From the NCBI RefSeq assembly GCF_927798095.1, contig NZ_CAKMMF010000003.1, positions 36,612 through 100,611 on the forward strand: a stretch of DNA of 64,000 nucleotides, written 5' to 3'. A program made the translations under genes and the position numbers. This document shows positions 56,108 to 64,000 of this stretch, piece after piece (within the stretch, counting starts at the first letter, position 1; every line of letters begins with the position of its first letter). The notes beneath the pieces were generated by a model. The model did not search any database and was not told where the DNA came from. It saw only the letters and a list, made by a program, of their open reading frames with translations. This DNA comes from Paenibacillus plantiphilus (GTDB taxonomy: Bacteria > Bacillota > Bacilli > Paenibacillales > Paenibacillaceae).

Positions 56108-57742
56108 TTATTTCAGCAGATCCGTCGGGTTGAGACCCGTATGCTTTTTGAACAGCGTGCTGAAATAAGGCACATTCTTGAAGCCTACCTTTTCCGCGAT
56201 CTCGTAGATCAACAGTTTTCCTTCCAGAATCATCGCCCTCGCCTTGGCTATCCGCACCTTGGTCAAATAATGGTTGAAGGAATCGCCGGTTGCTTTCTTG
56301 AAGATTTGACCGAGATAATATCTGGATATGAATAATTCGTTGGATAAGGACTGGATCGTAATATTGTCCGCATAATGCTCATGAATATATTGGATCATAA
56401 ATTCGACGGCCTGCTTATGCTTCAAGTTCTCATCCCATTGCTGGCTGCCGCAGATCAGCTCGGCCTTCCCCAGCAGCCAGTCCAATAACTGGCCTGAAGT
56501 GGAGATGGGGCTTAACTGCTGCTTGAGATCAAGCTCCGGGAACATCTCATCGAGGAAAATGCCGACATCATAGAGCGAATAGGCGAGAATCGCCCATATC
56601 TCCGTTCCCAGCATGACAATATCCTGCGGCGCGAGCGCGATATCCTCAAGCTTCTCCCGATACGCTTCTATAGCTGTGCGGACTTGCTCCAGCCGTGAAT
56701 GCTGCAGTCCTTCCAATAGTTGTTGGCAGAACTTAATATGGCCGACGGATTTCCGAGCGCCTGCCATCGTCATCGGACGGTTCGCGACCGCGCTGTATTC
56801 CACCATATAGCTGTCATTGGATTGCAGTGAATAATTGGCCGCAATGGAGAAGAACGCCTCTTCCGCAGAATCGGCAATTTCCTGCCAATTCGGCTTCACA
56901 GTGCCCACACCGACACAAACATTGTACTCGGGAAAGCTGGCGGCTCTCCGAATCATCCGCAGGCACGTCCCGCGAATCTGCTTCAACGCTTCGTCGACAG
57001 GCACGTCCCGGTCATAATGAACGATTACCGCTTTGTGATGGCTGTGCAGCTCGATAAACTCGCAGTCCAATTGCTCTTCTTCGAGCAGGACGGCGCTCAG
57101 AACCCCAATAAGCGCGGCTCCATCCCCCTCGCTCTGATCGGCTGCGGCGTTCAGCGGTTTTTTATCCGCCCGGTTAATGTGCAGGCCGAGTACAACGTGG
57201 CTCTGCTTCTCCCACTTCGCCCGCAGCGCCTCGGCTTCCTTCAGCCGAGCAAGCTCAGGTGTCACCGTCCCTGTCAGGACGGATTTAATCCATTCCTTCA
57301 TAACGAACGGCTCGTACATGAGCAGCTTATCTTCAAGCTGCCGCTGTTCGGCATGCTTAAGCTGCTCCCCCTCCAAGTCCGCAATGACTTTGCCGAGCAC
57401 TTCCCTTATCGTCTGGATCGTAACCGGCTTCGACAAATAATCGTTCACGTTCAAGCGCAAAGCTTGTCTGGCATGGTTGAAGTCCGAATAGCCGCTCAAA
57501 ATAACGATTTTCCCATCATATTGCTCAGAGCGCAGCAGCTCGATCATCTCGATCCCGTTCATAACCGGCATATAGATGTCCGTCAATACGATATGCGGCT
57601 GCGTCCTTCTGACCAATGCCAGTCCCTGCTCGCCATCCATGCTCTCGCCAGCCCACTCCGCTCCCAGTTCTTCCCATGGAATCGCGTTTTTCATCCCTTT
57701 GAGAACACGGGGATCATCATCGATAATGACTACTTTCCACAT
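56108..57742 (-). CDS. AraC-type response regulator (YesN family)
   Basis: A 544-aa regulator. The receiver domain has IIDDDPRVLKG, DIYMPVMNG (phosphorylation Asp), LSGYSDF and KPV. The middle (about 130-440) is the family-specific helical region. Two HTH motifs form the AraC domain at the end: IQSLSNELFISRYYLGQIFKKATG and YEIAEKVGFKNVPYFSTLFKKHTG. It is paired with the YesM-type kinase 2 bases upstream; GGGAGG overlaps that stop codon. Confidence 0.94.
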   Translation of the reverse strand: MWKVVIIDDDPRVLKGMKNAIPWEELGAEWAGESMDGEQGLALVRRTQPHIVLTDIYMPVMNGIEMIELLRSEQYDGKIVILSGYSDFNHARQALRLNVNDYLSKPVTIQTIREVLGKVIADLEGEQLKHAEQRQLEDKLLMYEPFVMKEWIKSVLTGTVTPELARLKEAEALRAKWEKQSHVVLGLHINRADKKPLNAAADQSEGDGAALIGVLSAVLLEEEQLDCEFIELHSHHKAVIVHYDRDVPVDEALKQIRGTCLRMIRRAASFPEYNVCVGVGTVKPNWQEIADSAEEAFFSIAANYSLQSNDSYMVEYSAVANRPMTMAGARKSVGHIKFCQQLLEGLQHSRLEQVRTAIEAYREKLEDIALAPQDIVMLGTEIWAILAYSLYDVGIFLDEMFPELDLKQQLSPISTSGQLLDWLLGKAELICGSQQWDENLKHKQAVEFMIQYIHEHYADNITIQSLSNELFISRYYLGQIFKKATGDSFNHYLTKVRIAKARAMILEGKLLIYEIAEKVGFKNVPYFSTLFKKHTGLNPTDLLK

Positions 57743-57744
57743 AG

Positions 57745-59508
57745 TTAACCTCCCGCCAAGGCTGGCTTCTCCGTCATCTCGGGTATCCGTACCGAAACCA
57801 GAGTGCCTGTATTCGGATTTCTGCTAATGCCGATATCGTAAGCCGGACCATAATAAGCAATCATTCTTTCCCTCACGTTGCGGATGCCGTATCCGCCCGT
57901 ATTGCGCTGCTTCTGCTGCTGCCAATTACCGGATATGCCTACCCCATTGTCGCTAATTTTGAAATGGATATCTCCTTGGGATTGGACCGCCGTAATAACG
58001 ATCAGCCCTGTGTCCCGGCCATGAAACCCGTGAATGATCGCATTCTCGACAAAAGGCTGCAAGGTCAGTTTGGGGATGTACATCGCCCTGATCGGCTCCG
58101 GCACATCGATGGCATAACCGAGCTTCTCCCCCCAGCGAATTTGCTGGATTTGCAAATAACATTCCAGATGGGTTAATTCCTTCTCCACCGTAATCATGCT
58201 CTCGCCATTCGATAACCCGATTCGAAACATCCGGCCCATCAGCTCCAGCACACGGCTCATTTTCTCCTCGCCCGCCTCGATCGCCATCCAGTTTAATTGA
58301 TCCAGCGTGTTGTAGAGAAAATGGGGGTTGATCATCGCCTGCAAAGCCTGAATCTCCGCTTCCTTCTGCTTCCGGTATTGCTCCTCAAGCGAAGCATACA
58401 ATTCCGTCGTCCGGTCCACCAGAACGGTATACCCTTTGAACAGCGCCCCGAACTCATTCTGATAATCGTTCACAACTGGCTTGTCCTTCTTGCCCAGTGA
58501 GAAGTTGTTCATGCTCTTGAGCAATATAATGATTGGTTTGGTAAATTGCTTGGCCAAGACCAGCGTCATGACGAGCGCAATAATAACCGCGATAATCCCG
58601 ATGGAAAATAATACGATAGCCGTTCTGACGCTGCCCTTCGTAATTTCCGACCATGGCGTCACCTCCATCAGAATCCAGTCCGAGCTGAACAGCTTGGACC
58701 AGACGACCAGCGAATCGTGATAACGAATATTCCCCTTGCCGTTCATATTCACTTGATAGTTATGAATGAGATCCTGAACCGTATCCATATACTGCTGGGA
58801 TTGGATGTCGCCGGTGTAAGCAACCGCCCTTAACCCCAAATCGAATAATACGCGGTTGGAATTGGCGTCCTCCCCTTGGATGAGCTTGACTATATCGGCA
58901 GCTTTAATATCCAGCACAACGAGCGCTTTATATTCATACCCGGGCGTATAAATTTTCCTGGCGAAGCTAATAACGGGTACATCCCCTTTATTCGTCGCGA
59001 TGACATGCTGGCCGATCCATGAGAAATCGGAATTGTCCACCGTACCGTGCCATTGCTCCCGACTCAGCTCTCCCAGCTCAATGAATCTGACCGGTCCTTG
59101 AACGTCCGAGCCGGGCGGATCATCGACATAGACGCGGATCGATTGAATAATCGGCATGCTGAAGGCGATATTGGACAGGTCAAAGGTCATGCGCGAGGCA
59201 GTCGTGAACCGGGTGTAGGAATCCGCTCCCGTCTTGTCCATATAATCCTGCAAATTGCTGTTGCGGGATATTGCCAGTGAGATGTTCTCGATCTCCGTCA
59301 TCTGAATATTGAGCTGCTTGTCGAGCTGATTCAAATTGTTCTGCTGATAAAAAGAAGTGCTTCTGACCATCTCGCGCACAGAGAATTGATAGCTGACGCC
59401 GATGACGATAACTAGAACCACGATAATAAAACCGGCGAAGCTGCCGAAAAAAACATGCCCGATCTGAAAGTTTTTGAACGGTTGTGTAAAAGGTTTTGTG
59501 AAACGGAT
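57745..59508 (-). CDS. Sensor histidine kinase, YesM family
   Basis: A 587-aa kinase. Layout: N-terminal basic stretch and membrane span, extracytoplasmic sensor (about residues 55-300), second span, HAMP, His_kinase with INPHFLYNTLDQLN, HATPase_c with QPFVENAIIHGF and DNGVGISG. Usual starts would be GTG at 59421, but that removes the basic N-terminal stretch (RFTKPFTQPFKN). No ATG, GTG or TTG is in frame between a TAA and the GTG, whereas ATC at 59508 follows GGGAGG (59518-59523) by 9 bases. I give 59508 as likely, with the caveat that a sequence error could be behind it. Confidence 0.8.
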   Translation of the reverse strand: MRFTKPFTQPFKNFQIGHVFFGSFAGFIIVVLVIVIGVSYQFSVREMVRSTSFYQQNNLNQLDKQLNIQMTEIENISLAISRNSNLQDYMDKTGADSYTRFTTASRMTFDLSNIAFSMPIIQSIRVYVDDPPGSDVQGPVRFIELGELSREQWHGTVDNSDFSWIGQHVIATNKGDVPVISFARKIYTPGYEYKALVVLDIKAADIVKLIQGEDANSNRVLFDLGLRAVAYTGDIQSQQYMDTVQDLIHNYQVNMNGKGNIRYHDSLVVWSKLFSSDWILMEVTPWSEITKGSVRTAIVLFSIGIIAVIIALVMTLVLAKQFTKPIIILLKSMNNFSLGKKDKPVVNDYQNEFGALFKGYTVLVDRTTELYASLEEQYRKQKEAEIQALQAMINPHFLYNTLDQLNWMAIEAGEEKMSRVLELMGRMFRIGLSNGESMITVEKELTHLECYLQIQQIRWGEKLGYAIDVPEPIRAMYIPKLTLQPFVENAIIHGFHGRDTGLIVITAVQSQGDIHFKISDNGVGISGNWQQQKQRNTGGYGIRNVRERMIAYYGPAYDIGISRNPNTGTLVSVRIPEMTEKPALAGG

Positions 59509-59543
59509 AGGCCTTTACCTCCCTCGCCAAATATAAACGAGTG

Positions 59544-59608
59544 CCGCCGTCCTCAGCATCGCACTGCGCGCAGTTCCCAGCGCGCAGTGCGGCGCTGCAT
59601 GACGGCGG
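59544..59608. other. Long hairpin between permease and kinase genes
   Basis: CCGCCGTC (59544-59551) pairs with GACGGCGG (59601-59608), and inside it GCACTGCGCGC (59561-59571) with GCGCGCAGTGC (59580-59590). No T tract. It may mark an mRNA processing or stability point inside the operon. Confidence 0.6.
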
Positions 59609-59712
59609 TCTTGACCACACACATAGGCGGCACAGCGTTTATATGGTTGATTGATGGTTGGAGCTATCCTTCCTTCTGTACTACAAGCAGGCAGCTCACT
59701 GTATTGTGCATT

Positions 59713-60561
59713 CTAGCCTTTTAATCCGCTTGTTGCAACACCTTCAACAATGTGACGCTGCGCGAAGAAGAAGATAAGCACAGCGGGCAGGACGGATACG
59801 AGCGCCATCGCGAACAATTGGCCCCAAGGTGCTGTCGAGCTCGTATCGATCATCATTCGCAGCGCCAGGCCGACCGTATATTTATCCACATCATTGATAT
59901 AGATCAGATGGCCGAGGAAGTCATCCCAGTTCCACAGGAAACAGTAGATCGCGACCGTCACCAGAGGCGCCTTCAAGAGCGGCATAATAATTCGGAAGTA
60001 GATGCCGAACCAGGTGCAGCCGTCGATCTTGGCCGCTTCATCCAGCTCCGAAGGAATTCCCCTGATGAACTGCACGAGCAGGAAGATGAAGAAGGCCCCT
60101 CCGATTCCACCTGCCATGCTATGCGGTACGATGAAGGGAAGATACGTGTTGACCCAGCCGAAATCGTTGAACATGGCGTATTGCGGAACGAGCGTAATTT
60201 GACTGGGCAGCATCACGGTCATCAGCACGATCGAGAACCAGAAGGAGCGAAGCGGGAAATCCAGCCGTGAGAAGCCGAACGCAACCAGACTGCAGGAAAT
60301 AAGCGTCGTAAACAGCACTCCCCCAATGAGCAGGAAGGTGTTGACATAGAAATGCGTGAAGCTGAATCCAGGAACCGCATTCCAGCCTTCGATGAAATTG
60401 TTAATCGTAGCCTTGATCGGGATCAGACTGGGAGAGCTCATTTCCTCATTCGACTTAAAGGAAGCACTGATCCACCAAATGACCGGATATATCATGACGA
60501 GGCTAAGCACAAGCAATAGACCGTGGCGCCGCAGACTTTTCATACTGATGATACCGTTCAT
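59713..60561 (-). CDS. Carbohydrate ABC transporter permease (MalG/UgpE-like)
   Basis: A 282-aa permease with six membrane spans and the EAA loop around ELDEAAKIDGCTWFGIYFRIIMP. It pairs with the upstream permease; ATG overlaps that gene's stop by 4 bases. GGGGGAAAATCTAA is a Shine-Dalgarno-like stretch before it. Uptake substrate unknown, likely a sugar or sugar acid matching the aldolases. Confidence 0.94.
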   Translation of the reverse strand: MNGIISMKSLRRHGLLLVLSLVMIYPVIWWISASFKSNEEMSSPSLIPIKATINNFIEGWNAVPGFSFTHFYVNTFLLIGGVLFTTLISCSLVAFGFSRLDFPLRSFWFSIVLMTVMLPSQITLVPQYAMFNDFGWVNTYLPFIVPHSMAGGIGGAFFIFLLVQFIRGIPSELDEAAKIDGCTWFGIYFRIIMPLLKAPLVTVAIYCFLWNWDDFLGHLIYINDVDKYTVGLALRMMIDTSSTAPWGQLFAMALVSVLPAVLIFFFAQRHIVEGVATSGLKG

Positions 60562-61532
60562 TTAGATTTTCCCCCATCCGTTGCATAGAATACCCAATAC
60601 CTAGAGGAGATGAAGATCAGTGCCGTAACAGCGCCAATAATTAGAAGCAGTATCCAAGCCATTGCAGACGCATAGCCCATCTCCAATCTTCCGAATGCCT
60701 TCTCATAGAGATAGAGAGCGAACATATAGGTCGAATTGATCGGCCCGCCCTTCGTAATGACGAACGCCTGAGTGAACATCTGGAATGCCGCAATCGTCTG
60801 CAATACGAGATTGAAGAGAATTACAGGCGACAGCAGTGGGATCGTAATCGTTCTGAACTGTCTGACCTTGGATGCGCCGTCAACCGATGCGGCTTCATAG
60901 AGCTCTGGGGATATCTGCTTAAGTCCAGCCAGGAAAATAACCATCGAAGCGCCGAATTGCCACATCGCCAGCAAAATCAACGTTCCAAGCGCCGTATCCG
61001 GGCTGCCGATCCAGCTTTTCCCCTCGATTCCGATGTAGGAGAGAAGCTTGTTGACGAATCCGTCAGTTCCGAGCATGTTGCTCCATAGAATCGCGATCGC
61101 TACGCTCGTGCCGACAAGCGAAGGAAAATAGATCAAGGTGCGGTAAATATGCATGCCCCTCAGCTTGCGATTCAACAATACCGCGACCAGCAGCGCCGTC
61201 ATCAGCTTCAGAGGGACAGATATGAACACAAACCAAAGCGTCACGCCCAAAGACTTGTAGAATAAACGGTCCTCGTTGATGATCTTGTTGAAGTTGTCCA
61301 GCCCGATCCATTTCGGAGCCTCCAGCAGAGAATATTCCGTAAAGGAGAAATATGCGGATTGAATCATGGGCCAGAAAGTAAAGAGGAAAAAACCGAGCAG
61401 CCATGGCGAGATGAACAGATAACCCGCGAGCGGACTTTCCCATCTCCGTCCGGCTTTTAATTTCCTGCCTCCAGCAGCGTCTGGCGGATGATTAGCTGGC
61501 GGATTGTAAGCGCTGTTAATTTGTTTGCCCAT
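60558..61532 (-). CDS. Carbohydrate ABC transporter permease (MalF/UgpA-like)
   Basis: A 324-aa permease with six spans and the EAA loop around LYEAASVDGASKVRQFRTITIP. It is the first gene of the unit and carries AAGGAG 9 bases before the ATG, which is preceded by a cre-like site and the shared motif. A charged N-terminal extension of about 35 residues precedes the first span. Confidence 0.94.
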   Translation of the reverse strand: MGKQINSAYNPPANHPPDAAGGRKLKAGRRWESPLAGYLFISPWLLGFFLFTFWPMIQSAYFSFTEYSLLEAPKWIGLDNFNKIINEDRLFYKSLGVTLWFVFISVPLKLMTALLVAVLLNRKLRGMHIYRTLIYFPSLVGTSVAIAILWSNMLGTDGFVNKLLSYIGIEGKSWIGSPDTALGTLILLAMWQFGASMVIFLAGLKQISPELYEAASVDGASKVRQFRTITIPLLSPVILFNLVLQTIAAFQMFTQAFVITKGGPINSTYMFALYLYEKAFGRLEMGYASAMAWILLLIIGAVTALIFISSRYWVFYATDGGKSK

Positions 61533-61582
61533 GGTGGCTTCACTCCTTGTTGGATTAATCGGTGTAAGTCAAGAATAGCGGA

Positions 61583-61596
61583 TTAAAACGCTTTCA
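61583..61596. promoter_or_regulatory. Cre-like site upstream of the permease genes
   Basis: On the minus strand TGAAAGCGTTTTAA matches the CcpA consensus except at the penultimate base, where C is expected. It is about 50 bases upstream of the ATG. Confidence 0.6.
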
Positions 61597-61614
61597 AAAA
61601 TAAGAGTAATCGCT

Positions 61615-61640
61615 AAACTCTTTCACTTTTTAACAAACTT
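61615..61640. promoter_or_regulatory. Shared 26-bp motif, copy 2
   Basis: Plus strand TAAACTCTTTCACTTTTTAA then CAAACT; 20 of 26 bases match copy 1 (56068-56093), with the last 12 identical. Relative to the cre site it lies at a similar distance upstream. Confidence 0.55.
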
Positions 61641-61802
61641 GTTATCGGGCGCTGCATCGCTTTCAACCTCCATCCCTGCAGCAGCTACAGCAGCTCTTAT
61701 TCCATCCAGGTACATGCTTTTCATAGGAAAGCCGCAAAAAAGAAGCCCGGACAAAGAAGCCCGGACACGGAATGAATCTATGTCTTGGCTTCTATGGATT
61801 AG

Positions 61803-61871
61803 GGATCGACCTGGGATCGACCTGGGGATCGACCTGAGGATCGACCTGAGGATCGACCTGGGGATCGACCG
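61803..61871. repeat. 12-bp tandem array, 6 copies
   Basis: Units GGATCGACCTGR start at 61803, 61814, 61826, 61838, 61850 and 61862. Confidence 0.9.
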
Positions 61872-62013
61872 CTAATATCGAAGACTCTGGAGGCTTGTCA
61901 TCTTATCTTATGTGCTCAATAGAGCTTCAGTAGAGAATCCACTACATTCATCATTTCTGCGTAACTTCCCCGTTAGTTGGAACGTCTACTAATAAAAGGA
62001 TGGGGGCGTTGAT

Positions 62014-62340
62014 TTGAAAAAAACGATTGTTTTTATTATTGCCGTAGTAAGTGTGATTGTCATGGGAGGTTGTTCGAATCCTACCTCTGAATATCCCTAT
62101 GTCCTTATCTTTAACAACACACAATATTATTTGTTGGTTGAACAGGTTCCGCAAGATCAGATTGGAGAACAAGTTGGTGAAGTGAATCGAAAAGTAGATC
62201 CCATGCCTAAAGAAAATGAACAATCAAACTTTTCGGAAAGCAGTAAGTTATTTGAAATTAAGGGGTATGATCCTGACCAAGTCATTGCGGTTGAAATCGA
62301 AGGGGAATACCAGAAAGCCAAAAAGAATCTGAAGGAATAA
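62014..62340 (+). CDS. Small lipoprotein
   Basis: A 108-aa protein. TTG start with GGATGGGGG upstream; signal peptide MKKTIVFIIAVVSVIVMGGC with lipobox Cys 20, then an acidic domain. No family recognised. It appears monocistronic, ending before a hairpin. Confidence 0.65.
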   Translation: MKKTIVFIIAVVSVIVMGGCSNPTSEYPYVLIFNNTQYYLLVEQVPQDQIGEQVGEVNRKVDPMPKENEQSNFSESSKLFEIKGYDPDQVIAVEIEGEYQKAKKNLKE

Positions 62341-62387
62341 CCAGCAACAACGCTTGCTAGCACACGAGCAGAAAGGTTCTCTATTTT

Positions 62388-62416
62388 GCGAAGGGCTGCT
62401 TAATGCAGCCCTTCGC
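62388..62416. terminator. 12-bp hairpin, terminator-like
   Basis: GCGAAGGGCTGC (62388-62399) pairs with GCAGCCCTTCGC (62405-62416) around a 5-base loop. No long T tract. Confidence 0.6.
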
Positions 62417-62542
62417 ATTGCTATAACACTTGATTGACTCCATGACAATCGTTTGATTGACCGAATACCTTGTCATTTGATTCAGCAATTTCCTCCGTAG
62501 TCATTGCTAGGCTTCGCTCCGTTGTTGCACTTGCTTGCTGCG

Positions 62543-63085
62543 CTAGACGAAGACGAGCCTTCCCGTTGCAGGGTCGTACTTGACCGTAAGCTCGGTAGTA
62601 TTCTGTTCCAATGCGATTTCGATAGGCTCGCCAATTTTTATTAAGCCTGATTCCGTTTCAGTGCCTAATTGAATAGATACGGACACTTCACCAGCATTGT
62701 CTGTAACGGAATTGACTTGATTGTGCTGAAACGGCGAGGCTTGGAGCAACGTTGCACCGCTTATTACTTCGCCATTCACAACGACGTCAGGAGGAAGATA
62801 ATTAATGGGAGCATCGGAAGCAGAGGGCTGCCCCTCGTTGAAGCTTTCGACAGCGCTCTCTTCTGCTGACGAGTGGGAAGTAGGCGAATAAACCGAGTAA
62901 TCTTCTACCCACGATATGGTGTTTCTCTCTGCAGGATTGACGGTCATCCAAACAACACTTGCAAGCGAGTTGGAGTTAGAAGCTGATTTGGCTATAACCA
63001 ATCTAAGTTTATCATTCGTTATTGTGGGATCAGAATCCATTTTAATAACAGAATCAAATTTAATAATCAGAGAATAATCACTCAT
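62543..63085 (-). CDS. Hypothetical protein, beta-rich, unknown family
   Basis: A 180-aa protein starting MSDYSLIIKFDSVIKMDS, with RLVIAKSASNSNSLASVVW and NTISWVEDYSVYSP. The LIIKF/LVIAK/ISWxExYxVYxS pattern occurs in small proteins of unknown role in several bacteria, but I do not have a firm family name. A Ser/Pro-rich link separates two beta-rich halves. The ATG at 63085 has GGTGG 8 bases ahead. Confidence 0.5.
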   Translation of the reverse strand: MSDYSLIIKFDSVIKMDSDPTITNDKLRLVIAKSASNSNSLASVVWMTVNPAERNTISWVEDYSVYSPTSHSSAEESAVESFNEGQPSASDAPINYLPPDVVVNGEVISGATLLQASPFQHNQVNSVTDNAGEVSVSIQLGTETESGLIKIGEPIEIALEQNTTELTVKYDPATGRLVFV

Positions 63086-63181
63086 TGGCGTACCACCCAT
63101 TCATTGCATAATTGTATTTGCACCCTACAAATTATACCTGAAATTAGCAGCTGCTTAAACCCTCTTCTTCCCAAGTCCTAT

Positions 63182-63694
63182 CTACTTCCTCACCCTTTTG
63201 CTCATATGAACAATAATCTCCGATTCCCAATAGCGTTGCAGATAACCCCGAGATTGCCAGAATGGATAGCCCCCCGGCAAGTAAAGGGACGTATGCAGAT
63301 AACCTTCCGCATATCCGGCTTCTCTCGCAAACCTCTCTGCTTGCGCATAGAGCCGGGCTCCAATTCCCTTTCTTCGGCTATCGGGGTGAATATAGAACTT
63401 TACAATTTCGCAGACGGGGCCGCTCCCAAGAGCAGGCTCAACCTCGGGAAACCGCCTGTCGTACGGCCTGACCGCTGCTGTCCCCATAATGACGCCATTG
63501 GCATCCTCAGCAACGAAGAAACAGGCGTTTGGGGGCCGGATATACACTTCCTCGAAAAACGCCAGATCATGCGGGTTCTCATAATAAGTGCCTGGCGGGT
63601 ACAGATCGCTCATCTGCGCTAGTACAAACTCTTTAATTTCCGCGCCCCTATCCGCATCCGCTGACACGATTCGATATTCCATTTCCTGCACCAT
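63182..63694 (-). CDS. GNAT acetyltransferase
   Basis: A 170-aa GNAT protein. The acetyl-CoA motif is in YIHPDSRRKGIGARLYAQAERFA, preceded by VGAAVRPYDRR-type strand and ended by GYPFWQSRGYLQR. Substrate unknown. Start chosen at the ATG at 63694, 11 bases after AAGGAG; the in-frame ATG at 63703 is too close to it. The MFS gene just upstream ends 20 bases before. Confidence 0.82.
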   Translation of the reverse strand: MVQEMEYRIVSADADRGAEIKEFVLAQMSDLYPPGTYYENPHDLAFFEEVYIRPPNACFFVAEDANGVIMGTAAVRPYDRRFPEVEPALGSGPVCEIVKFYIHPDSRRKGIGARLYAQAERFAREAGYAEGYLHTSLYLPGGYPFWQSRGYLQRYWESEIIVHMSKRVRK

Positions 63695-63714
63695 ATAGCT
63701 CATCTCTCCTTCTT

Positions 63715-64000
63715 TCATTCCGACACGGCGGCTTGCTGCAACCGACGCCCTCCCATACTCCTGTTCAGCAGCGCAATACACGCGGCGCTAATCCCTACTG
63801 CTGCACTTACCGCATACATCGTGCTGAAGGAGAACCTGTCGGCAATCGGACCCATTGCCATGCCCCCCATCGAAATACCGAGATCAGCCGTTGCAATGAA
63901 CAGCCCGATGTATACATTACGCGATGCGCCTGGCAGAACAAAGGTCAAATAGGTGGTCAGCGTCGGGTACAGTATCGCCTGGGCAATACCGATCAGCACC
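63715..64000 (-). CDS. MFS transporter, C-terminal part (cut by window edge)
   Basis: About 94 residues of the C-terminal half of a major facilitator protein, with three hydrophobic segments (IGIAQAILYPTLTTYLTFV, GLFIATADLGISMGGM, STMYAVSAAVGISAACIALL). The start lies beyond the window; a GTG at the edge is internal. Substrate cannot be told. Confidence 0.8.
   Translation of the reverse strand, partial: VLIGIAQAILYPTLTTYLTFVLPGASRNVYIGLFIATADLGISMGGMAMGPIADRFSFSTMYAVSAAVGISAACIALLNRSMGGRRLQQAAVSE

Larger units (their letters stand above)
61533..62013. other. Regulatory region and 12-bp array, no gene
   Basis: The permease promoter region with cre and motif occupies up to about 61640. From about 61720 to 61800 there is a repeat of AGAAGCCCGGACA (61741 and 61756), then the 12-bp array (61803-61871). 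No gene seen; the plus-strand frame reading IDLGIDLRIDL is repeat-derived. Confidence 0.6.

Noticed and set aside
61639-61875. 78-codon plus-strand frame with IDL repeats
   Set aside because: Its end is formed by the 12-bp array and it has no ribosome site.

Overview
The window looks like a chromosomal piece of a spore-forming Firmicute, most likely Paenibacillus or a close relative in the Paenibacillaceae. This is inferred from gene content: a glnR-glnA pair preceded by ynbB, hflX and spoVK as in Bacillus, a mutS-mutL-miaA-hfq block, cotE, a YjcZ-type small spore protein, a spore-type GH18 hydrolase, a collagen-like exosporium protein, and a sugar ABC transporter with an embedded YesM/AraC-type two-component system. 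No rRNA, phage or insertion sequence was recognised.

Layout. 1-1520: tandem repeat, a HipA-like kinase and a YjcZ-type miniprotein on the plus strand. 2022-12848: housekeeping and sporulation genes, all on the minus strand: glnA, glnR, ynbB, hflX, spoVK, ydcF-like, DUF402, a lipoprotein cyclophilin, a class A PBP and hfq. 12867-23035: miaA, an RsmJ-like methyltransferase, mutL, mutS, a putative amidoligase, cotE and a FUSC-type membrane protein. 23256-25888: a nitrate/sulfonate/thiamine-precursor type ABC transporter. 26423-33120: carboxypeptidase M32, a YqkB-like protein, beta-carbonic anhydrase, DUF309, a YxcD-like pair, GH18 and ytxJ. 33187-35175: the collagen-like protein. 35423-47833: an accessory-looking stretch with a SEC-C/TPR protein, a decayed AAA/VWA pair, nitroreductase, a Cd/Zn P-type ATPase, a frameshifted secreted peptide, a TetR cluster, a degenerate tRNA-Leu, duplicated XRE regulators with paired operators, and DUF6809. 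47855-50974: an unusual dual-core hybrid sensor kinase. 51867-61532: a carbohydrate uptake and catabolism locus on the minus strand. 62014-64000: a small lipoprotein, an unknown protein, a GNAT and the end of an MFS transporter.

How genes work together. GlnR has a consensus operator (TGT-A-N7-T-ACA type) just upstream of a consensus promoter for glnR-glnA, and this operator lies within the last codons region of ynbB. The 51-61 kb locus reads as one system: two permeases, a YesM-type kinase, an AraC-type response regulator, a sugar-binding lipoprotein, two DapA/NanA-family aldolases and an aldo/keto reductase. Both of its inferred promoter regions carry a near-consensus cre site and the same 26-bp motif (20 of 26 identical), which I infer to be the response-regulator site.

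Main points for a second look: two genes whose conserved N-termini can only be reached from AUU or AUC start codons with good Shine-Dalgarno sequences; an amidoligase next to cotE; the AAA/VWA deletion remnant; the duplicated XRE genes with conserved dual dyads; the dual-core kinase; and an unusual number of unrelated intergenic tandem arrays (periods 113, 19, 36, 74, 18 and 12 bp), two of which share a dispersed palindromic core.
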